NCBI GenBank assembly: GCA_016841265.1
Contig: JAENZL010000004.1
Coordinates: 50,108-114,107, forward strand
From: Methanobacteriota archaeon
GTDB lineage: Archaea; Halobacteriota; Methanosarcinia; Methanosarcinales; Methanosarcinaceae
Reading direction: 5' to 3'
Length of the DNA: 64,000 nt
Every line of letters begins with the position of its first letter. Position 1 is the stretch's first letter. Positions 9,037 through 17,660 of this stretch are shown piece by piece. Under the pieces are notes generated by a model. That model had not been told where the DNA came from. It did no database searches and saw only the letters and a list, made by a program, of their open reading frames with translations. The position numbers and the translations under genes were made by a program.

Positions 9037-9306
9037 ACCAGGAGAAACAACTTCCATTTTCAAATTCCCTTTTCCATGAGATATCAACTGTTATCCGGGC
9101 TGTCCGGAATTTCCGCGGTGAGGATAAGCAGAGCGAATAACAATATCAGGGATCAAATCGAAGATTCCGATATCCTGACTACGACCACAGGAGGGAAAAC
9201 CCATTTCGGGAGGAACAAAACCGGGAAAAAAAGTATCCCCTTTCGGGGAAAAAAACGGTTTTTATCGGAGCTGCTTCAAAGGAAACATTGGTCAGGAAAA
9301 AAGAAA

Positions 9307-9340
9307 CATATATATATTGTCAAATAGGTACTAAATTACT
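9307..9340 (+). promoter_or_regulatory. promoter with NrpR-like operator upstream of glutamate synthase
   Basis: An ATATATATATTG TATA region (9307-9318) is followed 9 bp later by GGTACTAAATTACT (9327-9340), one mismatch from GGTA-N6-TACC. The arrangement and spacing are the same as at the glnA promoter. The first downstream gene starts 400 bp away, so the product is either a small RNA or a long-leader glutamate synthase transcript. Confidence 0.5.
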
Positions 9341-9420
9341 TACTTCCCGTAGCGGCGGCCCTCTCAACACCTGGCAAGGAAAAAACAGAATCAGGAGAGG
9401 GGAATGCTGAATAATATACA
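9340..9420 (+). ncRNA. candidate nitrogen-regulated small RNA or leader
   Basis: Immediately after the NrpR-like promoter lies a GC-rich island (about 9345-9402) in otherwise AT-rich DNA. CCCTCTC (9359-9365) can pair with GAGAGGG (about 9396-9402), and no open frame is present. Methanosarcina mazei has a conserved NrpR-controlled small RNA (sRNA154), and this position in a nitrogen locus makes a homologue worth testing. I cannot confirm identity from memory. Confidence 0.35.
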
Positions 9421-9540
9421 CATTATAAACATAATTAGAATTAAACAGATTTATGCGACTTGTTATCATTAAAAATCGAAAGCATAAACCCCACTGGAAT
9501 CCGGATTCGTCACTGATAATTTTTTGAAGAAATTTTTAAT

Positions 9541-9690
9541 AACGGAACATCGGATAATCAAAATATCCGGATTCAAAAAATATTCCGATTATCAAAAATA
9601 CCCGGACTACCAAATATCCGGATTATCAAAAATACCCGGACTACCAAATATCCGGATTATCAAAAATACCCGGATTTAAGAAAAGGTCTG
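9541..9690. repeat. 34-bp tandem repeat before glutamate synthase
   Basis: Roughly three copies of a 34-bp unit (beginning TATCCGGATTATCAAAAATA and ending ACCCGGACTACCAAA) precede the glutamate synthase operon, with degenerate copies on the left. The TATCCGGAT cores are near-palindromic. The rest of the gap 8655-9745 holds only the two RNA candidates. An 83-codon open frame at 9076-9327 lacks a ribosome-binding site and family features, and I do not accept it. Confidence 0.8.
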
Positions 9691-9745
9691 GATTATCAGA
9701 AATTTGTTAACGAAAAACATTACGTTCATTTCTAGAGTGATCGAA

Positions 9746-10798
9746 ATGTGTGGAATAATAGGCTTCATAGACAAGACAAAGTCCACAATGGACGGGTCGA
9801 AAATAAAAGCCGCCCTGAGTCTCATGAATGAAAGAGGCAGTGGAGACGGGGCAGGCTATGTCGCATACGGGATTTACCCCGATTATGCAGACTGTTACGC
9901 GCTTCATGTTTTTTTTGACAACATGGTAGAACCAAAAACAAAGGTTGATGAAATCCTCCACCGATGGGGCACTGTTGTCCACCAGGAAGAAATCCCCACC
10001 GTCGAACAACCGGGACTGAAGAGGGTTCATACCCCCTGGAGATACTTCTTCAAGCCCTTTGACGACATGATCGGAGGAAAGGTAGGTTCCGAGAAGGACA
10101 TCATCAAGCACATCGTAATGGAAGTAAACTCTTCTATCAACGGAGCCCTGATCTTTTCCTCAGGTAAGAACATGGGAGTTTTCAAGGCTTCCGGCTGGCC
10201 GGAAGAAGTGGCGGACTTCTACAGGATCGAGGACTACGAGGGCTACATCTGGCTTGCCCACAACCGTTACCCCACTAACTCTCCGGGCTGGTGGGGAGGT
10301 GCACACCCCTTCAACCTGCTTGACTGGTCCGTTGTACACAACGGGGAAATTACCTCTTACGGGACAAACCAGCGCTACGTGGAAGGCTATGGGTACAAGT
10401 GCACCCTGCTAACGGACACCGAAGTGGTAGCCTACCTCTTTGACCTCCTCGGAAGGCAGCACGAGCTTCCGACAGAAACGGTGGTCAAGGCCCTTGCCCC
10501 TCCATTCTGGGATGAAATCGACCGCATGCCCCCTGCCGAAGAAGAACTGCACCGGGCAATCCGCCTGACCTACGGCTCTGCACTCATGAACGGCCCCTTT
10601 GCGATTGTTGTCGCGTCAAACGAAGGGATTGTGGGCTTCACTGACAGGATTAAACTCCGCCCCCTCGTGGTAGGAGAAAACGGAGACAAACTCTATATCT
10701 CCAGTGAAGAGTCCGCAATGAGGGTCCTGGACCCCGAAGTTAAAAACGTCCGTACCCCAAGAGCAGGAGAGCCCATCATAGGGAGGTTTAACGCATGA
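9746..10798 (+). CDS. glutamate synthase, class II glutaminase domain protein
   Basis: Releases ammonia from glutamine for glutamate synthesis. Translation must begin at 9746, because class II amidotransferases need Cys as residue 2 (MCGIIGF) and it becomes the N-terminal nucleophile. The 350-residue protein also has the substrate-binding pattern LAHNRYPTNS and VVHNGEI, and ends with SSEESAMRVL. In archaea the bacterial GltB polypeptide is often split into separate genes; this is the first of four. Its stop overlaps the next start (ATGA), giving tight translational coupling. Confidence 0.93.
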   Translation: MCGIIGFIDKTKSTMDGSKIKAALSLMNERGSGDGAGYVAYGIYPDYADCYALHVFFDNMVEPKTKVDEILHRWGTVVHQEEIPTVEQPGLKRVHTPWRYFFKPFDDMIGGKVGSEKDIIKHIVMEVNSSINGALIFSSGKNMGVFKASGWPEEVADFYRIEDYEGYIWLAHNRYPTNSPGWWGGAHPFNLLDWSVVHNGEITSYGTNQRYVEGYGYKCTLLTDTEVVAYLFDLLGRQHELPTETVVKALAPPFWDEIDRMPPAEEELHRAIRLTYGSALMNGPFAIVVASNEGIVGFTDRIKLRPLVVGENGDKLYISSEESAMRVLDPEVKNVRTPRAGEPIIGRFNA

Positions 10799-12306
10799 GC
10801 CTCGGAAGCATACCCCCGAAATACAAAGTCAGCATCGACCGGGAACAATGCATGGACTGTGGGCGCTGCATTGAAAACTGTTCCTACGGCACCTTCAGGA
10901 GAGAAGGAGACAAAATCCTTATCCAGTCCAGGAAATGTACTGCCTGTCTCCGCTGTGTTTCCATGTGCCCGCGGGACGCAATCTCACTTACAGAAAACCC
11001 CGTGGACTACCGCAGCCACCCCCTCTGGACGCGGGAAGCCAGGGAAGATATCATCAAACAGGCCAGGAGCGGAAAGATCATCCTCGCAGGGATGGGAAAC
11101 GCAAGCAACCTCCCAAGCATATTCGACCGCCTCCTGCTGGACGCCTGCCAGGTAACAAACCCGAGCATTGACCCCCTGAGAGAGCCGATGGAACTTCGGA
11201 CCTACATCGGGAAAAAGCCCTCAAAGCTCGAATTCAAGAAGACCGAAGCAGGGGACGTGGAACTTGCAACAAAACTTTCCCCCAACCTGAAGCTTGAAAC
11301 CCCGATCATGATCGGGCATATGAGCTACGGGGCCATCAGCTTAAATGCCCACCTCAGCATGGCAAAAGCCGCAAAGGAAACCGGGACCTTCATGGGAACC
11401 GGGGAAGGCGGACTGCACAGGAAACTTTACCCCTACCAGGGCAACATGATCGTCCAGGTCGCTTCAGGCCGTTTCGGTGTGAACGTGGACTACCTTGAAA
11501 GGGGAGCGGCAATCGAGATCAAGATAGGCCAGGGTGCAAAGCCCGGAATCGGCGGACACCTGCCGGGAGAAAAGGTCTCTGCAGAAGTCTCCCGCACAAG
11601 GATGATCCCTCTCGGAAGCGACGCAATCAGCCCTGCCCCTCACCATGACATTTACAGCATTGAAGACCTGGTCCAGCTTGTCAGGAGTCTGAAAGAAGCG
11701 ACCGAATGGAAGAAACCGGTCTTCGTAAAGATTGCAGCCGTGCACAACGTGGCAGCCATTGCAGCAGGCATTGCCCGCTCTTCTGCGGACGCGGTAGTAA
11801 TTGACGGGTCCCGCGGAGGGACCGGAGCCGCCCCGAAGGTCTTCAGGGACCATGTAGGAATCCCTATAGAAGGCGCCATTGCAAGCGTTGACCAGAAACT
11901 AAGGGAACAGGGCACAAGAAACGAAGTCTCCATCATTGCCAGCGGCGGGATGAGGAACAGCGCCGACCTTGCAAAGTCCATTGCTCTTGGCGCGGACGCG
12001 GTCTACATCGGAACAGCTGCCCTGATTTCCATGGGTTGCCGGGTCTGTGGAAACTGTTACAGAGGCCTCTGCCCGTGGGGTATTGCTACCCAGCGTCAGG
12101 ACCTTGTGGACAGGCTTGACCCCGAACAGGGAGCCATGCAGGTTTCGAACCTGATCCATGCCTGGACTCTGGAACTCAGCGAACTGATGGGTGCTGCAGG
12201 CATCAACAGTATAGAAAGCATGCGCGGAAACAGGGACCGCCTGCGCGGGTACATGCTTGACGAAGGAATACTTGAAGTCCTTGACGTAAAGAACGCGGGG
12301 GCCTGA
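10795..12306 (+). CDS. archaeal glutamate synthase, FMN/Fe-S catalytic subunit
   Basis: Catalytic subunit that adds ammonia to 2-oxoglutarate and reduces the intermediate using FMN. The N-terminal 70 residues are a two-cluster ferredoxin (CMDCGRCIENC and CTACLRCVSMC). The Glu_synthase barrel follows, with GTGEGG, GQGAKPGIGGHLPG and DGSRGGTGAAP. A Cys cluster near residue 420 (CRVCGNCYRGLC) matches the Fe-S site of the family. 503 residues is the usual length for the archaeal form. Overlaps the glutaminase gene by 4 bp and is followed 2 bp later by the GXGXG subunit. Confidence 0.95.
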   Translation: MSLGSIPPKYKVSIDREQCMDCGRCIENCSYGTFRREGDKILIQSRKCTACLRCVSMCPRDAISLTENPVDYRSHPLWTREAREDIIKQARSGKIILAGMGNASNLPSIFDRLLLDACQVTNPSIDPLREPMELRTYIGKKPSKLEFKKTEAGDVELATKLSPNLKLETPIMIGHMSYGAISLNAHLSMAKAAKETGTFMGTGEGGLHRKLYPYQGNMIVQVASGRFGVNVDYLERGAAIEIKIGQGAKPGIGGHLPGEKVSAEVSRTRMIPLGSDAISPAPHHDIYSIEDLVQLVRSLKEATEWKKPVFVKIAAVHNVAAIAAGIARSSADAVVIDGSRGGTGAAPKVFRDHVGIPIEGAIASVDQKLREQGTRNEVSIIASGGMRNSADLAKSIALGADAVYIGTAALISMGCRVCGNCYRGLCPWGIATQRQDLVDRLDPEQGAMQVSNLIHAWTLELSELMGAAGINSIESMRGNRDRLRGYMLDEGILEVLDVKNAGA

Positions 12307-12308
12307 AG

Positions 12309-13052
12309 ATGAAGACAGTCACGATTGACGCCAAGGATATGCACTACACCCCCCTGAACCAGAAGGTCAGGGCTGCAGTTGCTGACGGAGCTGAGGAAAT
12401 CATCCTTAACAACGTGCTTGGCCAGCGCTTTATCGGAAACGGGGTTCGGGGCAATTCCCGGATCATAGTCAACGGAGTCCCCGGAGGAGACGTCTGCATG
12501 TTCATGAGCGGGCCCACCTGTATCGTAAACGGGAACGCCGAACACGCCCCAGGGAACACCATGGACAAAGGCATGCTCGTGATCCACGGGAGCGCAGGAG
12601 ACGCTGTTGCCCACGGGATGCGCGGAGGCAAGGTCTTTGTAAGGAACAATATCGGGTACAGAGGCGGCATCCACATGAAGCAGTACGAAGTGGAAGCCAG
12701 GCCCATGCTCGTGGTGGGCGGCACAGCCCACTCCTTCCTGGGAGAATACATGGCAGGGGGGCTTGTGCTCGTGCTCGGGATTGGCCAGGAAAAAGCCATG
12801 ACCGACAGGGGCATCGGAAGCGGGATCCACGGCGGAGAGATCATTATCCGCGGGGAAGTGGACGACTACCTGCTGGGAGTCGGAGCCAAAAAGTTCGAGT
12901 TCACTGAAGCCGACCTGGAAAGGACAAAACCGGTTATCGAGAGCTTCTGCGAACAGTTTGGTCTTGACCCGGCCCCCTTCCTGGACACAAACTACACCAG
13001 AATTGCCCCGGCAAGCAGCCGGCCCTTTGCAGGGAAATACGTCTGGGAGTGA
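12309..13052 (+). CDS. glutamate synthase GXGXG-domain subunit
   Basis: A 247-residue protein equal to the C-terminal GXGXG beta-helix of bacterial GltB. Regularly spaced glycines (NGVRGNSRIIVNG, HGMRGGKVFVRN, DRGIGSGIHGGEI) mark the repeated beta-helix turns. In the bacterial enzyme this domain is structural and helps hold the glutaminase and synthase sites together. It overlaps neither neighbour, sits two bases after the catalytic subunit and ends just before the FrhB-like gene. Confidence 0.93.
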   Translation: MKTVTIDAKDMHYTPLNQKVRAAVADGAEEIILNNVLGQRFIGNGVRGNSRIIVNGVPGGDVCMFMSGPTCIVNGNAEHAPGNTMDKGMLVIHGSAGDAVAHGMRGGKVFVRNNIGYRGGIHMKQYEVEARPMLVVGGTAHSFLGEYMAGGLVLVLGIGQEKAMTDRGIGSGIHGGEIIIRGEVDDYLLGVGAKKFEFTEADLERTKPVIESFCEQFGLDPAPFLDTNYTRIAPASSRPFAGKYVWE

Positions 13053-13057
13053 TCGAG

Positions 13058-14092
13058 ATGGCAGAAGGAAAACCAATTAGCAAGAGTTACATTGACCTTG
13101 AAAAGGAAGTCTGGGACGCAGACCTCTGCTCAGGCTGCGGGGCCTGCATTGCGGTCTGCCCTGCCGACGCCCTTTATTTCGAAACCGGAATCGATTCCGC
13201 AAAGCCCAAGAACAACGGCTACTGCAAAGCCGCAGTTGACGACGTATCCTGTGGAGCCTGCTATGAGGTCTGCCCGAGGATAGGCGAACAGCCCGAATCC
13301 ATCTTCGGGGACTATCTTAAGATCACCGCCGCAAAAGCCGAGTTCGATATCCCGAGAAAACAGAGCGGGGGAGCCGTTACAGCCCTCCTTGCAAACGCCC
13401 TGGATACCGGCCTTGTGGATGCCGTGGTCACGGTCACCGAAGACTCCTGGACCCTCAAACCGCACTCCGTGGTTATCACAAAAAGCGAGGCCCTGATAAA
13501 CCAGGCCGGAAGCCGCTATAACTGGTGGGTCCCCCTGGTCTCGGCCCTCAAGGAAGCCGTGGTCACCCGGAAATACCGGAACATCGCAGTTGTCGGTGTC
13601 CCCTGCGTCGTCCAGGCAGTCAGGAAAATGCTCGAAAGCGACCACGACCTTGTCCGCCCGTACAAAGACTCCATCCGCTTCGTGATCGGCCTCTTCTGTA
13701 CCGAAAGCTTCGACTACGAAAAGCTGGTCGCAGGCAAGCTGAAAAGCGAGTACGCTCTCGAGCCCATGAAAGTTTGCCGCATCGACGTCAAAGGCAAGCT
13801 CGAAATCACCCTCAACGACGGGACCCAGTACGTAATCCCCCTTGCCGAACTCGAGGACACCGTCCGCCCCGGCTGCCATGTCTGCACGGACTTTACAGCC
13901 CTCAAAGCCGACATCTCCGCAGGCGCGGTTGGAAGCCCGAACGGCTACACCACCCTGATCGTCCGCACCCTGGTAGGACAGCACCTTCTGGAAAGCGCGG
14001 TTGCCAGCGGGAAGCTCAGCACCACCGATGAGCTCAACCTCGGAATCGTCGAGAAGCTTGGCGCAAAGAAGCTCGAGCGGAAACAGAAATAA
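13058..14092 (+). CDS. FrhB/FpoF-family F420-oxidising subunit linked to glutamate synthase
   Basis: A 344-residue protein with an N-terminal two-cluster ferredoxin (CSGCGACIAVC near residue 24 and CGACYEVC near residue 66) followed by the FrhB domain (KQSGGAVTALL, GVPCVVQAV, GLFCTESF), the fold that binds FAD and hydride-accepting F420 in F420-reducing hydrogenase. It is the fourth gene of the glutamate synthase operon, so it probably supplies electrons from F420H2 in place of the NADPH-linked GltD, which is absent. I chose the ATG at 13058 because GGGAGTGATC at 13045-13054 precedes it; a GTG at 13049 is possible. Confidence 0.88.
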   Translation: MAEGKPISKSYIDLEKEVWDADLCSGCGACIAVCPADALYFETGIDSAKPKNNGYCKAAVDDVSCGACYEVCPRIGEQPESIFGDYLKITAAKAEFDIPRKQSGGAVTALLANALDTGLVDAVVTVTEDSWTLKPHSVVITKSEALINQAGSRYNWWVPLVSALKEAVVTRKYRNIAVVGVPCVVQAVRKMLESDHDLVRPYKDSIRFVIGLFCTESFDYEKLVAGKLKSEYALEPMKVCRIDVKGKLEITLNDGTQYVIPLAELEDTVRPGCHVCTDFTALKADISAGAVGSPNGYTTLIVRTLVGQHLLESAVASGKLSTTDELNLGIVEKLGAKKLERKQK

Positions 14093-14113
14093 AATTTCTT
14101 CAAAAATGGATTT

Positions 14114-14140
14114 AGATGGAGCAAGCTCCATCTTTTTACT
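14114..14140 (+). terminator. terminator of the glutamate synthase operon
   Basis: A perfect inverted repeat AGATGGAGC / GCTCCATCT (14114-14133, separated by AA) is followed directly by a T-run, 22 bp after the last stop codon. The 150 bp after it, up to the radical SAM gene, are empty. Confidence 0.75.
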
Positions 14141-14266
14141 TTCTTATGGCAGGTAAAATCCTACACATGCCCCCGATAAAAATCGGAAACAAGGTCAAAA
14201 ATCACATTCATGAATAGCCAAAAATCATATTGAAACAATAGAGTTTCTTGAATAAGAGAGGGTTAT

Positions 14267-15409
14267 TCAACCCCGTTGAGACTTTTTCATATATGCTTTA
14301 TCTAATTCTTCAGTTATGACATTATCAATATGTTTAAGCAACATTTTGTATGCATGACAAAATTGATCCTTCTTATTTATATCCCCATAAGTTGAATATG
14401 CATTATGTGGGCAACCACTATGACATTTATCAAAAAACTCGCAGTCTTTGCATTCATATACATTCCTATCAATGAATGAATTCCTCTTTGGATTATGTTC
14501 CATAAGGTTTTCAAGGCTGTCCACATTTATGTTTCCGTATTTAAACTCCTTATTTCCAGCAAATCTGCCACATGGATATACATCCCCTTTATCATCAACA
14601 GAAACAAATGTATCTTGACAGGTATCATGGAAACTACAACCAACTGGGCTATTAGATAGTATCATAGATACAAAGTCTTCAAACTGAGATACAGAAACAA
14701 ATTCATCTTCCAAGAACCATCTATTAAATAATTTAATTAATTCTAACCCATATTTTTTAGGACTAAGCTCGAGATCTTTATGCTTATTTGCTCTTCCATC
14801 AAGGTATACAGGGTTAAACTTAACGCCTATATTTTCTTGCTTAAAAAAAGAATAAATTTCTTCTATACTATCAATATTCTTACCAGTAAGGATACATATT
14901 GCTCCAAACCTCATATCATTTTTTTTCATGAGCTCTATAGAATTCATTATACACCTAAAAGTCCCACTTCCATCTGGATAAATACGTGTTAAATTGTTTA
15001 CTTCTTCAGGCCCATCAAGACTTAACCCTATAGTAAAATCGTTTTTTTTAAAGAAATCAATCCATTCTTGATTCATTAAAGTTCCATTTGTCTGAACCGT
15101 ATTTATTATCCATTGATTTGAGCTTTTTTCTCTTTTTTCGATCTCAATAACTTTTTCATAGAAATCAATTCCCATTAAAAGCGGCTCTCCACCATGCCAT
15201 ATATATTCTATACCATCATATGTTCTTTGCAACTTTGAGATCATATTTTCTAGAGTTTCATAACTCATCATCTCCCCCTCGCCACTTTCTGCATAGCAGT
15301 ACTTACAAGCAAGGTTGCACCTATTTGTTGGTTTAACTATAACAGATACTTTTTTATGTTTTAAGTTCTGCTCTAAACTTGAATACTTTTGAATAGTGTT
15401 AGAAGTCAT
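14267..15409 (-). CDS. SPASM-domain radical SAM enzyme, probable peptide maturase
   Basis: A 380-residue radical SAM protein. CNLACKYC (Cys31, 35, 38) is the CX3CX2C site for the SAM-binding cluster; HGGEPLL and TNGTL are typical core motifs. The C-terminus carries a SPASM domain, with GDVYPC and CKDCEFFDKCHSGC, an exact CX2CX5CX3C pattern, then a last Cys in QFCHAYK. Anaerobic sulfatase maturases and RiPP-modifying enzymes share this layout. No sulfatase is nearby. The gene is far more AT-rich than its neighbours, suggesting transfer. I chose the ATG at 15409, because upstream in-frame starts run into the insertion sequence. Before that insertion it was divergent from the small Tyr-rich ORF at 17065. 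Confidence 0.85.
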   Translation of the reverse strand: MTSNTIQKYSSLEQNLKHKKVSVIVKPTNRCNLACKYCYAESGEGEMMSYETLENMISKLQRTYDGIEYIWHGGEPLLMGIDFYEKVIEIEKREKSSNQWIINTVQTNGTLMNQEWIDFFKKNDFTIGLSLDGPEEVNNLTRIYPDGSGTFRCIMNSIELMKKNDMRFGAICILTGKNIDSIEEIYSFFKQENIGVKFNPVYLDGRANKHKDLELSPKKYGLELIKLFNRWFLEDEFVSVSQFEDFVSMILSNSPVGCSFHDTCQDTFVSVDDKGDVYPCGRFAGNKEFKYGNINVDSLENLMEHNPKRNSFIDRNVYECKDCEFFDKCHSGCPHNAYSTYGDINKKDQFCHAYKMLLKHIDNVITEELDKAYMKKSQRG

Positions 15410-15476
15410 AATTAAAATACATATGTGCATATAGATAAATGTAGTGAAAAGAAAAAATATATAATTTATATAAAAA

Positions 15477-17001
15477 CAGTACTTCACCAACTCGTAAGCA
15501 GCGATTCTAATATTGATTTTCCGATATAATACTAAAATTATACATGTGTGGGTTATTTTATTTACAACCTATGGCTGAGACAAAACACGAATCAAAAAAT
15601 ACTGATGTTTGTACTTTGGATGGAGCCAAATGTATAAACCCCGTTGTTAAATTGCTTGTTAAACATGTTCCAATGTCTATTAGATCAAGCCAAACCCCTA
15701 ATCAATTTTTCAAGGTTCTAACGTCACTGGCTATCCAAAAGTTATCCATACACTCAATTCAAAGTCCAGGTTCAAACATACCCAGCGAAAACTCGTTACA
15801 TCATAATCTGAAAAAAATCGACATAGAACAGTTAGAAACAGTAAATCACCTTATGCTTGCTGAACAAGTTAAGCCTTTCATAATACCCGGCAAAAAGTGT
15901 GCATTTGCTATTGATATTACAGATGATCCTTACTATGGGGAAAAGAATGGAGATTATGTTGTTGGTGGAAAAAGAAAAGCATCAATTAACCGCTTTTTCT
16001 CATACGCAACGTGTTATTTAATTGATGGGAAAAGGAAGTTTACAATCGGAGTTATTCCAAAAAAAAGAAGATGTTAATGATTGATTTCGTAACTAAATTC
16101 ACAGAAATTATTCATGAACTTGGCGTCAAAGTAAAAGTTCTGTGTATTGATCGCGAATTCTACACACATGCAGTGATGGGATATCTCCAGGCAGCGAAGA
16201 TTCCATTTATTGTTCCTGTTAAGGTTCAAGGGAAACAGATGAAGGAACTGCTACAAGTAAAGAGATCATGTTGCTTTGAGTATGTTATGTCTCCACAAGG
16301 AAAGGAGCCATTAAACCTCAATATTGTAGTCTGTGTGAATTATTTGAAAGGTAAAAAAGATAAAAATGGATTAGAAATTCATGCCTTTTCAGTTGGTGGT
16401 TTTACAGATCCAAAAAAAGTCTCAAAAATGTATGAGCGAAGGTTCTCAATTGAATCTTCTTACCGAATCCGCAATACATCCAAACCGAGGACTTCGTCTA
16501 AAAAACCAGAAGTACGCTACCTTTATACGATTATTTCGTTTTTAATCCAAAATCACTGGGTAACATTACAGTGGAACTATTTTGTGAAAAGACAAACTGG
16601 TCCAAAAATTATTGATGAGGATAAATTTCGTTTTGATACATTTAAAATGATTTCGTGGAGCTACTTAAAAAGGTTGTTTCGAATCCCAGATGGGGTGGTT
16701 ACTCTAAGCAATATTAAGTACGGCTGAGTGCAAAAAAGCATTTGACGTAGTTTGATTTGGAAGATATAGTACAATAGTTATAGCGTAGCATATCGATTTT
16801 TAGGTATCATTGGCCTTAAAACACGAGCTGATTCTATGTGTTTGAGACAATTTCAACTGGAAATTTTTTATTTATCCAGCCAATTCAAACTTGGAACAAA
16901 TATTGTGGTAGAAATAATCAAGGTTTAACACTCAGTTATTGTAAAAATAAAATAAGTACATGAGATCTTGATGATAATTCAAGTCAATTGGTGAAGTACT
17001 G
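15477..17001 (+). mobile_element. ISH3-like insertion sequence with 14-bp terminal inverted repeats
   Basis: CAGTACTTCACCAA (15477-15490) and its exact reverse complement TTGGTGAAGTACTG (16988-17001) bound a 1,525-bp element. It is flanked by AAAAA on each side (15472-15476 and 17002-17006), consistent with a 5-bp target duplication, although both flanks are A-rich. The only gene inside is an ISH3/IS4-type transposase split by a frameshift. The 260 bp after the transposase (16728-16987) is non-coding IS tail. The element sits between the radical SAM gene and the small Tyr-rich ORF. Confidence 0.88.
15544..16727 (+). pseudogene. ISH3-family transposase, frameshifted
   Basis: Two overlapping frames (15544-16077 and 16071-16727) together give one DDE transposase of about 394 residues. 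The catalytic Asp in FAIDITDDPYYG, the second Asp in LCIDREFY and the Glu in RRFSIESSYR are all present, so the frame change is the only visible lesion. The shift is -1 and falls at a run of eight A (16059-16066), in register with a slippery A-AAA-AAA heptamer. It is therefore either a homopolymer indel (a pseudogene or sequencing error) or a programmed frameshift. ISH3 elements are not known to me to use frameshifting, so pseudogene is the default. Confidence 0.8.
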
Positions 17002-17064
17002 AAAAAACAAAAAAACTAAATAAATTCGCCTCGTAGGAGGTATATTGTATCTAAGGTGGTTGTA

Positions 17065-17361
17065 ATGGTGAATCTAGAAAAGTATAAAAATTTAAAAGTT
17101 ATGGATATTGAAAATCCGATTCTAAGAAAATTAATTGAAAATGAATGTCGCGGAAATACAGAAGAATTTCTTTTTAATATATTTCTTGCAGGATATTCAG
17201 AGGGTTATTATACAGAATATAAAGATAAAGGGAAAAAAAAGATGAAGCATACTGACTATACTGAAACATATAGGGATTCATATACTGATTATCCTGAAGG
17301 TGGGAATCCCAATCACCATCTTGCTGGTAGTAACGTACCAGGTAAGGGGGAACGACCCTAA
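17065..17361 (+). CDS. small Tyr-x-Asp/Glu-rich peptide, candidate RiPP precursor
   Basis: I do not recognise this 98-residue protein from a family. An AAGGTGG ribosome-binding site (17053-17059) lies five bases before the ATG. Residues 1-40 look like a leader (helical, charged). Residues 44-76 then contain six Tyr-x-acidic triplets: Y44SE, Y49TE, Y52KD, Y65TE, Y69RD and Y73TD. Such aromatic-x-acidic triplets are the kind of motif cross-linked by SPASM enzymes that form three-residue cyclophanes. It lies 64 bp right of the insertion sequence and, without it, would be divergent from the radical SAM gene. Base composition becomes GC-richer after codon 78, so the tail (GG onward) may come from a DNA junction. 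Confidence 0.6.
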   Translation: MVNLEKYKNLKVMDIENPILRKLIENECRGNTEEFLFNIFLAGYSEGYYTEYKDKGKKKMKHTDYTETYRDSYTDYPEGGNPNHHLAGSNVPGKGERP

Positions 17362-17660
17362 ATTCCTAATTGTTAGGCCCATCGACGCCTCTTGATGTTG
17401 AATCGTGCGCTCAAATGTAAGCATATCACCCATTTGGCTGAATTTCAAAATCGGCATATATTGAGATAGTCGGTCAAATAGGAGTCTTTTTATTTCTTCC
17501 GGGGAGGTGCCGCCAGGCAAACTGGCGGGGGCACTTTCTAACGTCCGGATTGAAATCGATTTCCGGGTTCAAGGGAAGTATTTCTCGGGCCAGGCGGACT
17601 ATTTCTCTGTAACGTTCAAGACCTCTATAGTATTCAATCTGGATTCTTTATTTTCTCAAA
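17278..17660. other. junction region with antisense coding-like fragment and hairpin
   Basis: On the minus strand, 17278-17520 encodes an 80-residue frame (starting MPGGTSPEEIKRLLF) with protein-like composition that I cannot assign. It overlaps the 3' end of the Tyr-rich ORF and has no gene context, so it may be a remnant of a larger gene. A strong GC-rich hairpin (GTGCCGCCAG, loop GCAAA, CTGGCG...GCAC) covers 17507-17534. The remaining bases to 17660 show no gene. Confidence 0.35.

Noticed and set aside
9076-9327. 83-codon open frame in the glnA-glutamate synthase spacer
   Set aside because: No ribosome-binding site, Lys-rich read-through of A-rich DNA, no family pattern, and it overlaps an apparent promoter.
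14267-15409. Anaerobic sulfatase maturase
   Set aside because: The architecture is compatible, but no sulfatase gene is near and the divergent small peptide gene is a better candidate substrate. Not excluded.
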